Part shown: positions 1 to 4,217 of the stretch, one piece after another | Layout: every line of letters starts with the position of its first letter | Position numbering within the stretch: position 1 is the stretch's first letter | DNA from: Nanobdellati archaeon | GTDB lineage: Archaea; EX4484-52; JAADEF01 | DNA: 5,543 nt | NCBI GenBank assembly: GCA_026997215.1 | Contig: JALWJP010000059.1 | Span: 1 to 5,543 of the forward strand | Direction of reading: 5' to 3' | Made by a program: the position numbers and the translations under genes | The notes under the pieces: model-generated | What the model was told of the DNA's origin: nothing | The model's input: the letters and a program-made list of their open reading frames with translations, nothing else | Database searches by the model: none

Positions 1-254
1 ATAGATGATACAATATCAAAAATATTAAAAAGTAAATTTAAAATTTCTAAAAGTAAGTAACCTCCTATAATAATTAGATTTGCCAATAAAACAGACTGTA
101 AATTAAAAGTAAAATGATTAGGTGCGTATTTGCTTCCTAAAAAAAGGACTAAAGTAGTTACCAAAAAAAGAACCAATGCATTTTTAAGAAGATTAAAAAT
201 GTAAAATAAAGTCATTACTCCGATTATAACTAACAAAATCATCCACAAATCCAT
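1..254 (-). CDS. Unrecognised multi-pass membrane protein, N-terminal part (runs off left edge)
   Basis: The reading frame from the ATG at 254 stays open to base 1, giving 84 codons plus 2 bases, so only the N-terminus is visible. It begins MDLWMILLVIIGVM and has three hydrophobic stretches, at about residues 4-23, 27-42 and 56-74, separated by short polar links (LLKN; GSKYAPNHFTFN). That predicts a polytopic membrane protein. The start is supported by GAGGG at 265-261 on the minus strand, 6 nt ahead of the ATG, able to pair with the archaeal anti-Shine-Dalgarno. The upstream gene stops at 256, leaving one base between them, so the two are almost certainly cotranscribed. I do not recognise the family. 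The paired hydrophobic segments after an 'LLKNAL' stretch loosely recall small BofA-like membrane proteins, but that is a weak impression and no function is assigned. Confidence 0.72.
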   Translation of the reverse strand, partial: MDLWMILLVIIGVMTLFYIFNLLKNALVLFLVTTLVLFLGSKYAPNHFTFNLQSVLLANLIIIGGYLLLEILNLLFNIFDIVSS

Positions 255-255
255 C

Positions 256-927
256 TTATTCCCTCGCATATACTTCCAATACATCGCTTCTAATTAAACC
301 AGTTCCCTTTAACTCAATCCTTCCTTGAATAATAGCAAAATATCCTTCATAATCCTTTATTTCTACATTTTTATTAGAGGCTTCGTATAAAAGATGATCA
401 CCTTTTATGAGAACATCTATCTTGCCTACAAATTGATTAATCATCAGGTCTTGGGGTAGCAAAGAGCCAATAAGAATGCGGTCATAACTGCCATTATAAG
501 AGAAAAATATTTTATCTTCAGTATGAGAAATAGTTTCTATAGCATTTACTATAGCACCTACATCACCATTTATTTCTATTTTATAAGGTGTTACTTTTAT
601 ATTGCCATTAAAATCCTTAAGTGTAAGAGTTAAGGGATTAAAATAACTTACCTTGTTATTACCAATAATTACTTGTGATGAAGAAGGTAAACTAAGTTCG
701 ATGGTTTGATCTTTCACTTCTATATAGATATTATCCGAAAAACTTCCGTTAAGAGTAATATCTGCTTTCACATAATCCTTATTTTGATTAACAAACCATC
801 CTGTAGGTAGAGAAAGAGAAAAAGAGCCTGTTGATAAAGAAGATTCGTTATTAAACAAATATCCTGCAATACCTAAACTAGCCAAAGCTAGAATAAAGAA
901 TGCAAACGCACGGGGATTGAACGCCAT
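256..927 (-). CDS. Unrecognised membrane-anchored, beta-rich extracytoplasmic protein (223 aa)
   Basis: Residues 1-6 (MAFNPR) carry a positive charge, followed by one hydrophobic segment at about residues 7-25 (AFAFFILALASLGIAGYLF). This looks like an N-terminal anchor or uncleaved signal, placing the rest outside the cytoplasm. The remaining ~195 residues have no cysteine and no second membrane segment. They are rich in alternating polar/hydrophobic stretches with many N, S, G and I/V residues, typical of beta-sandwich or repeat-like beta domains. No catalytic motif is visible. The gene is first in a minus-strand operon with the membrane protein that follows one base later, so the pair may form one envelope complex; that is inferred from position only. 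No Shine-Dalgarno precedes the ATG and a TATA-like box is centred 26.5 nt upstream, so the mRNA is probably leaderless. I do not recognise the family. Confidence 0.8.
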   Translation of the reverse strand: MAFNPRAFAFFILALASLGIAGYLFNNESSLSTGSFSLSLPTGWFVNQNKDYVKADITLNGSFSDNIYIEVKDQTIELSLPSSSQVIIGNNKVSYFNPLTLTLKDFNGNIKVTPYKIEINGDVGAIVNAIETISHTEDKIFFSYNGSYDRILIGSLLPQDLMINQFVGKIDVLIKGDHLLYEASNKNVEIKDYEGYFAIIQGRIELKGTGLIRSDVLEVYARE

Positions 928-979
928 AATTTATTATTATCCGTTAATAATTTAAATATATTTGTATGGTAAATAAGAT
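928..979. promoter_or_regulatory. Divergent promoter with one shared palindromic TATA-like box
   Basis: The 52 bp between the two start codons contain the perfect palindrome ATTTAAAT at 950-957, within TTTAAATATA. Its centre (953.5) is exactly midway between the minus-strand ATG (first base 927) and the secG ATG (first base 980), 26.5 nt from each. Archaeal TATA boxes sit about 25 nt before the transcription start, so one box read in both directions would start both mRNAs at or next to their ATG. Neither gene has a convincing Shine-Dalgarno, which fits leaderless messages. The box and distances are seen; its bidirectional use is inferred. Confidence 0.6.
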
Positions 980-1153
980 ATGAGTAAGAAATTAAAAAAA
1001 TACTTGCCTCAAACTACAGCAGGATTAGTAAGATATTATGAAGAAGAAATAAGCAACATAAAATTGCATCCTGTTTATATAATAGGAGGGGCAGTCACTT
1101 TAATGATCATCATAATATTACTACATCATTACTTATATGCTCCTCTCTATTAA
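980..1153 (+). CDS. secG: Protein translocase subunit Sec61-beta / SecG (57 aa)
   Basis: The ATG at 980 opens a 57-aa protein beginning MSKKLKKYLPQTTAGLVRYY. It shows the archaeal Sec61-beta layout: a short basic N-terminus, the conserved 'AGLVRYYEEE' amphipathic stretch (about residues 14-23), a polar link with 'IKLHP' (27-31), and one C-terminal transmembrane helix at about 33-51 (VYIIGGAVTLMIIIILLHH). The family is the small tail-anchored subunit of the SecYEG/Sec61 channel, with its N-terminus in the cytoplasm, and assists protein export and membrane insertion. Its length is typical for archaea. It is divergent from the envelope-protein operon and probably leaderless. Its TAA stop (1151-1153) is also the first three bases of the RNase P RNA P1 helix, so it likely shares a transcript with that RNA. 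An out-of-frame ATG at 966 gives only a five-codon frame and is not the start. Confidence 0.93.
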   Translation: MSKKLKKYLPQTTAGLVRYYEEEISNIKLHPVYIIGGAVTLMIIIILLHHYLYAPLY

Positions 1154-1440
1154 GGTACCACCCAGAGGGCTTGGCCCGTAAAAAGGGTCAGGAAAGTCCC
1201 CTCTTCAAAAAGGCGGTCTCCTGTAAAGGAGATGCCTGAAAAGGCAGGCTCTGCACAGAAATTCCTGTTTTGCAGCGTTAACAATGACTACAGAAGAGTT
1301 GCTGCAAAACAGTTGAAAAGCAACCCCGCCGAAGCAAGCCTATAAGGCGCTTAGTGGAATCCCTCTATTCCATCATCCTTGTTGTTATTCAACAAGGAGA
1401 TGACGGAAGAAACAAAAAGGGGCTTATGGGTGGTGCCTTA
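1151..1440 (+). ncRNA. rnpB: RNase P RNA (archaeal)
   Basis: This is the catalytic RNA that trims the 5' leader of pre-tRNAs, working with archaeal RNase P proteins. The ends form a 14-bp P1/P2 helix, 1151-1164 with 1427-1440, with one G-U pair. CR-I is AGGAAAGTCC (1190-1199). Helix P4 pairs AAGTCCCCT (1194-1202) with AGGGGCTT (1418-1425) and leaves the hallmark bulged U at 1197. CR-II is ACAGAAA (1255-1261), CR-IV is AGCAAGCC (1333-1340), and the TTAG..GAAT motif lies at 1351-1360. Other helices: P3 (1172-1177/1185-1190); P7 GGCGG/CCGCC (1212-1216/1326-1330); a TCTCC/GGAGA hairpin; a TGCCT/AGGCA hairpin capped by GAAA (1233-1246); a perfect 12-bp P12 (1265-1276/1301-1312); and a 3' hairpin at 1371-1402. 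P16-P17 seem absent. CR-V reads ACAAAA at 1412-1417 where ACAGAA is usual. No TATA-like box is well placed, so it is probably processed from the secG transcript. Confidence 0.95.
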
Positions 1441-1459
1441 ATCCTAAATCCTCAATAAT

Positions 1460-1498
1460 ACTTCTGAAAAATATATATTCTATTATATATTTTTAAGT
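1460..1498 (+). terminator. Possible terminator after rnpB: AT hairpin with T-run
   Basis: AAAAATATATA (1467-1477) is perfectly complementary to TATATATTTTT (1484-1494) around a 6-nt loop. ACTT (1460-1463) with AAGT (1495-1498) extends the stem past a 3-nt bulge. The right arm ends in five T's (1490-1494), about 50 nt beyond the rnpB P1 helix. Archaeal RNA polymerase stops at T-tracts, so this is a reasonable end for the secG-rnpB transcript. In such AT-rich DNA the stem may be partly fortuitous. Confidence 0.4.
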
Positions 1499-1518
1499 AT
1501 AAAAAGATATATATTGGT
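1498..1518 (+). promoter_or_regulatory. Distal promoter-like block ahead of the AGGGCTWA array
   Basis: TATAAAAA at 1498-1505 followed by ATATATATTGGT at 1507-1518. The same arrangement recurs at 1733-1752, so this looks like a duplicated promoter element. A TATA box here predicts a transcript starting at about 1525-1530, just before the first AGGGCTWA copy. That would put the whole array in RNA, either as a separate small RNA or as a long ftsZ leader. This is inferred from box similarity and spacing. Confidence 0.4.
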
Positions 1519-1540
1519 TAAAAGGATATTATAGAAAGTA

Positions 1541-1679
1541 AGGGCTTAACTCAAGGGCTAAACAATAGGGCTAAAGATACCTCATCATCTCGGGCATCAG
1601 TTTAATAGGGCTAAACAAACACACTTTAAATAGTGGTTATAGGGCTAATTCTCCACGATTTAAAGTGCTTAGGGCTTAA
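1541..1679 (+). repeat. Array of six direct AGGGCTWA repeats
   Basis: Copies start at 1541 (AGGGCTTAA), 1554 (AGGGCTAAA), 1567 (AGGGCTAAA), 1607 (AGGGCTAAA), 1641 (AGGGCTAAT) and 1671 (AGGGCTTAA), all on the plus strand. Start-to-start spacings are 13, 13, 40, 34 and 30 bp. Copies 2 and 4 share the 12-mer AGGGCTAAACAA; copies 3 and 4 share AATAGGGCTAAA. GC-rich GGGC cores in an otherwise AT-rich stretch are unlikely to cluster like this by chance. A seventh, inverted copy (TTAGCCCT, 2881-2888) lies just after the ftsZ stop. Repeats this short with irregular spacing look like protein-binding sites or RNA motifs and not like CRISPR repeats. Confidence 0.85.
1622..1667 (+). repeat. 15-bp inverted repeat displaying an AGGGCTAA copy in its loop
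   Basis: CACTTTAAATAGTGG (1622-1636) pairs with CCACGATTTAAAGTG (1653-1667), with a single A/G mismatch at 1632/1657. The 16-nt loop TTATAGGGCTAATTCT contains array copy 5. In RNA this is a strong hairpin presenting the repeat single-stranded; in DNA it could be a cruciform or dyad operator. The pairing is seen directly and the role is unknown. Confidence 0.8.
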
Positions 1680-1683
1680 AATT

Positions 1684-1732
1684 ATATATGCTTCGTAGTC
1701 ATTAATATAGATTATTGTAGTGAAGCATATAT
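1684..1732 (+). repeat. 11-bp perfect inverted repeat before the proximal ftsZ promoter
   Basis: ATATATGCTTC (1684-1694) is the exact reverse complement of GAAGCATATAT (1722-1732). Two further wobble pairs are possible inside (1695-1696 with 1720-1721), leaving a loop of about 23 nt. It directly abuts the TATA-like box at 1733, so it could be an operator for a factor controlling ftsZ, or the 3' hairpin of an RNA covering the array. Confidence 0.65.
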
Positions 1733-1752
1733 TATATAAAATATATATTGGT
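1733..1752 (+). promoter_or_regulatory. Proximal ftsZ promoter-like block
   Basis: TATATAAA at 1733-1740 is a good archaeal TATA match, followed by ATATATATTGGT (1741-1752) as in the distal block at 1498-1518. Archaeal spacing predicts a start near 1760-1763, giving ftsZ a leader of roughly 48 nt that includes its Shine-Dalgarno. A second TATATAAA at 1768-1775 would start transcription at about 1797, inside the Shine-Dalgarno, and so is less likely. Confidence 0.5.
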
Positions 1753-1795
1753 ATATCGATATAATAATATATAAATCATGATAAATAATTCAAAA

Positions 1796-1801
1796 GGGGG
1801 T
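1796..1801 (+). promoter_or_regulatory. ftsZ Shine-Dalgarno (GGGGGT)
   Basis: GGGGGT ends 8 nt before the ftsZ ATG. It pairs with the ACCUCC of the archaeal 16S 3' end through six pairs, one of them G-U. It fixes the start at 1810. The first genes of the other transcripts in this window (secG, thrS, gyrA and the envelope operon) have no such site. Confidence 0.7.
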
Positions 1802-1809
1802 TGTAAGAA

Positions 1810-2874
1810 ATGGAGTCTATTATAAAAAATGCGCTGTCCAGGGCGAATGAATGGGAAGACGTAGAAGTTGAAGAAGCTAAAATAGTAGTAGTAGGAGTAG
1901 GAGGTATGGGATGTAATGTTATAAATCGCCTAACTCAAGTAGGCATAAAAGGTGCAGAAACTGTTGCAATGAACACAGATCAAAAACATCTTAAAATGAT
2001 AAAAGCTCAAAAGAAAATATTATTAGGTCAAGAGCAAACTAGAGGGTTAGGTGCTGGTGGTTATCCTCAAGTAGGAAGAAAAGCTGCAGAAGAAAGTCTT
2101 AATCAGATCAGAGAAGTATTGAGAGGCGCAGACATGGTTTTCTTAATTGCTGGAATGGGCGGTGGTACAGGTACTGGTGCTGCCCCTGTTGTTGCAGAGA
2201 TAGCAAAAAACCAAGGTGCTATAGTTATAGGCGTAACAACAATGCCTTTTAAAATAGAAGGTGCTAGAATACACAAAGCTGAAGAAGGATTAGCTGAATT
2301 AAGAAAGGTCACTGATACAGTAATAGTAATACAAAATGATAGGTTGGTAGAAATAGCAGGTAATATGCCTTTACAACAAGCTTTTGCTGTTGTTGACGAA
2401 ATTGTTGTAACCATGATAAAAGGTATAACCGAAACAATAGCAATACCTTCTATAGTTAACTTAGATTTTGCTGATGTAAAAGCAGTAATGAGTGTTGGAG
2501 GAGTGGCAATCATAGGATTGGGAGAATCAAGTTCAGCAGCAAGAGCAAGAGAAGCAGTAGAACAAGCATTACGCAATCCATTACTTGATGTGGATTATCA
2601 AGGAGCCAATGGTGCCTTAATACACATTACCGGGGGAGAAGATTTAAAATTAGATGAAATTAATGAAATCGGCGAATATGTTGCTGGAATGCTCGATAGT
2701 GGCGCTCAAACCATATGGGGTGCGAGGATAGATCCGTCTATGAATGGAAAAATAAGAGTAATAACAATAGTAACAGGCGTGAAAAGCCCATACATATTGG
2801 GCAAAGAAGTGGAACAAAAAGAAAGTAATGAAGTAAGCATGCATGATGCGTTAGGCATAGAAATGATACGATAA
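1810..2874 (+). CDS. ftsZ: Cell division GTPase FtsZ (354 aa)
   Basis: This tubulin-family GTPase polymerises into the Z-ring at mid-cell. The GTP-binding half shows the T1 loop GVGGMGCN (residues 29-36), 'TRGLGAGGYPQVGR' (77-90), and the tubulin signature GGGTGTG (117-123). The base/ribose-contacting stretch NDRL is at 176-179. The T7 synergy loop NLDFADV (217-223) has both catalytic acids, D219 and D222, which complete the GTPase site of the next subunit. The C-terminal domain follows to about residue 325. A short polar linker then leads to a conserved-looking tail, DALGIEMIR (346-354), probably for partner binding. Length and N-terminal extension suit archaeal FtsZ. The start is supported by GGGGGT 8 nt upstream. 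The gene is monocistronic, preceded by a repeat-rich control region and followed by a T-tract. The Met and Cys in the T1 loop (GMGC) are slightly unusual. Confidence 0.97.
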   Translation: MESIIKNALSRANEWEDVEVEEAKIVVVGVGGMGCNVINRLTQVGIKGAETVAMNTDQKHLKMIKAQKKILLGQEQTRGLGAGGYPQVGRKAAEESLNQIREVLRGADMVFLIAGMGGGTGTGAAPVVAEIAKNQGAIVIGVTTMPFKIEGARIHKAEEGLAELRKVTDTVIVIQNDRLVEIAGNMPLQQAFAVVDEIVVTMIKGITETIAIPSIVNLDFADVKAVMSVGGVAIIGLGESSSAARAREAVEQALRNPLLDVDYQGANGALIHITGGEDLKLDEINEIGEYVAGMLDSGAQTIWGARIDPSMNGKIRVITIVTGVKSPYILGKEVEQKESNEVSMHDALGIEMIR

Positions 2875-2880
2875 AACCCC

Positions 2881-2888
2881 TTAGCCCT
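2881..2888 (-). repeat. Inverted copy of the AGGGCTWA repeat just after ftsZ
   Basis: TTAGCCCT starts 7 nt after the ftsZ stop codon. Read on the minus strand it is AGGGCTAA, the same core as the six copies upstream of ftsZ. The gene is therefore flanked by the motif in opposite orientations. In the ftsZ mRNA it would be complementary to the leader copies. A single 8-mer match could be chance, but its position is suggestive. Confidence 0.5.
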
Positions 2889-2902
2889 ACACGAACCACT
2901 GC

Positions 2903-2916
2903 TTTTTTATTTTTTT
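2903..2916 (+). terminator. Poly-T terminator of ftsZ
   Basis: TTTTTTATTTTTTT begins 28 nt after the ftsZ stop, with no strong GC hairpin before it. Such T-tracts are the usual intrinsic termination signal for archaeal RNA polymerase. It extends over the convergent thrS stop codon (2915-2917). No comparable T-tract is seen for thrS on the minus strand, so thrS transcription may run into the 3' end of ftsZ. Confidence 0.65.
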
Positions 2917-4132
2917 AATAATTATACCACTTCTGAATTTCTTTTTCTATCTCATCATATAACTCATCAATCTTTATATTACCTCTACCTCGCACATTAA
3001 CCTCATTGTTTTTTAACTCTTTTTCACCAACAACAAGAATATAGACATATTTTTTCCTTTCTGCCTCTCTTATCCTTTTATTTAAGGTTTTATCTTGAGC
3101 CCATACATCTACTTCAACTAATAAATTAGTTGATCTCTCTATATTTCGTTTTATTTCCTTAGCATATTCAATCAAGGATGTCTCAGTATTAACTATAGGT
3201 AATATAGCTATTTGGTAAGGTGCAAAAAGTAAAGGTAATTTACCCTCGTAATGCTCCAATAAAACTCCTATAAATCTCTCTAAACTACCTAGGACGGCTC
3301 GATGAATTAAATAAACCCTATGTTTCTTTCCTTCCCCGTCATAATAATTAACATCGAACCTTTCAGGAAGATTAAAGTCAAGTTGAACAGTCGAAAGTTG
3401 CCAATATCTTCCCAAATTGTCCTTAACCTCAACATCTATTTTTGGACCATAAAATGCACCCTCTCCTTCAGCAATCTCGTAATTAACTTCCCGAGACCGT
3501 AAAGCTTTCTCCATTTCTTTCTCAACTAATCTCCATGTTTCTTCATCACCTAAATGTTTCTCAGGCATTGTTGAAAGATAAAATTTTCGATCTTTTAAAT
3601 CAAATAACTCAAATACATATTCTATAAAATCTATAACATTAGAAATCTCTTTAGCAATTTGATCCTTTTTAACAAAAATATGAGCATCATCCTGCATAAA
3701 ACTCCTTACTCTTAAAAGGCCATTTAACACTCCGCTTAATTCGTGCCTATGAACAAAACCCAATTCAAAAAACTTTAAAGGTAATGATTTCTCACTTCTT
3801 CTCTCGCTTTTATACAAAATAATGTGTGCGGGGCAATTCATGGGTTTTATTCCCCATTCCTCTTTAAGATCTTGTTTTTTAATCTCAAATAAATACATCA
3901 TATCTCCGTACATTTGTTTATGTCCTGATCTTTCCCATAAGTGAGATCTAAAGATCATAGGAGTTCTTATAATGTGATAGCCTCGCTTTTTATGTTCAAA
4001 CTCTATCCATCTCATCAAATTGCTGTATATTTTATAACCTCGAGGTTTCCAAAAAATATGTCCTGCACCTGCTTCCTCGTAAGTATCAAATAACTCTAAT
4101 TCTCGCCCTAATTCATTATGTGTTTTCACCAT
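2915..4132 (-). CDS. thrS: Threonyl-tRNA synthetase, catalytic and anticodon-binding domains only (405 aa)
   Basis: Class II synthetase that charges tRNA-Thr with threonine. The catalytic domain spans about residues 5-300. Zinc ligands that select threonine are C100 (MNCPAH), H151 (QDDAHIF) and H277 (IHRA), spaced 51 and 126 residues apart as I recall for the E. coli enzyme. Motif 2 Arg is R129 (VHRHELSG) and motif 3 Arg is R286 (GSLERF); K231 and Q245 also fit the active site. The anticodon-binding alpha/beta domain covers about 303-405 (APYQIAILPI...VGEKELKNNEVNVRGRG). The N-terminal ~240 residues of a full-length ThrRS, TGS plus editing domain, are missing. This is not a start-site error: in frame upstream there is no start codon before a stop at 4171-4169. 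It resembles crenarchaeal ThrS-cat or yeast MST1 in architecture, with a bacterial-like core, so Ser-tRNA-Thr editing must be done in trans or not at all. The mRNA is probably leaderless. Confidence 0.95.
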   Translation of the reverse strand: MVKTHNELGRELELFDTYEEAGAGHIFWKPRGYKIYSNLMRWIEFEHKKRGYHIIRTPMIFRSHLWERSGHKQMYGDMMYLFEIKKQDLKEEWGIKPMNCPAHIILYKSERRSEKSLPLKFFELGFVHRHELSGVLNGLLRVRSFMQDDAHIFVKKDQIAKEISNVIDFIEYVFELFDLKDRKFYLSTMPEKHLGDEETWRLVEKEMEKALRSREVNYEIAEGEGAFYGPKIDVEVKDNLGRYWQLSTVQLDFNLPERFDVNYYDGEGKKHRVYLIHRAVLGSLERFIGVLLEHYEGKLPLLFAPYQIAILPIVNTETSLIEYAKEIKRNIERSTNLLVEVDVWAQDKTLNKRIREAERKKYVYILVVGEKELKNNEVNVRGRGNIKIDELYDEIEKEIQKWYNY

Positions 4133-4217
4133 AGTAGTGTTTACTAAAAGAAGTTTTAAAAGTTTTGCTTAAGCAGAAACTCATACATTTTTAAAACTTA
4201 AATCACATTTGAAAAAT
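4133..4217. promoter_or_regulatory. Mirror-symmetric divergent promoter of thrS and gyrA
   Basis: The 85-bp gap holds AAGTTTTAAAA (4151-4161) and its perfect reverse complement TTTTAAAACTT (4189-4199). Each strand therefore reads the same TATA-like box, TTTTAAAACTT, followed by exactly 18 nt and then the ATG. The TTTTAAAA cores are centred 25.5 nt from each start codon, the normal archaeal box-to-start distance, so both mRNAs should be leaderless; neither has a Shine-Dalgarno. The sequences and distances are seen directly, and promoter function is inferred. Confidence 0.65.
4166..4175. promoter_or_regulatory. Candidate operator palindrome between thrS and gyrA boxes
   Basis: TGCTTAAGCA is a perfect 10-bp palindrome lying between the two TATA-like boxes, 4 nt from the thrS box and 13 nt from the gyrA box. 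Two further matched bases on each side follow one mismatch. Its place suits a homodimeric regulator that would mainly block or recruit at the thrS box. Function is a guess. Confidence 0.3.

Larger units (their letters stand above)
1441..1809 (+). other. Gene-free, repeat-rich region between rnpB and ftsZ
   Basis: No credible protein-coding frame is present in these 369 bp. The block is very AT-rich but punctuated by six same-strand copies of AGGGCTWA within about 140 bp (1541-1679). It also holds three inverted repeats (1460-1498, 1622-1667, 1684-1732), two near-identical promoter-like blocks (1498-1518 and 1733-1752) and a Shine-Dalgarno just before ftsZ. The organisation suggests dense regulation of ftsZ, a structured RNA, or an iteron-like DNA element. 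The sequence does not decide between these. Confidence 0.75.

Noticed and set aside
966..983. Five-codon upstream frame (MVNKI) overlapping the secG start as ATGA
   Set aside because: The predicted transcription start is at about 980, so this frame would not be in the mRNA.
1132..1139. TTATAT inside secG as an rnpB promoter
   Set aside because: Centred only about 15 nt before the P1 helix, it would start transcription near 1161, after the P1 5' strand, so it cannot make the mature RNA.
1541..1679. CRISPR array
   Set aside because: The repeat is only 8-9 bp, spacings vary from 13 to 40 bp, and no leader or cas gene is visible.
1441..1809. Insertion sequence or mobile-element remnant
   Set aside because: No transposase fragment, no terminal inverted repeats with target duplication; the 12-bp direct repeats at 1507 and 1741 are better explained as duplicated promoter elements.
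1441..1809. tRNA or C/D box RNA in the gene-free region
   Set aside because: No cloverleaf with a GTTCRA T-loop and no paired RTGATGA/CTGA boxes were found by eye.
2103..2576. Open frame of 157 codons antisense to ftsZ
   Set aside because: It lies wholly inside the well-supported ftsZ gene, its composition mirrors the sense codons, and it has no promoter or Shine-Dalgarno of its own.
2650..2844. Open frame of 64 codons antisense to the ftsZ 3' end
   Set aside because: Aromatic-rich, low-complexity translation of the reverse strand of ftsZ with no family resemblance.
3320..3502. Open frame of 60 codons on the plus strand inside thrS
   Set aside because: Overlaps the conserved catalytic region of thrS on the other strand and has no start signals.
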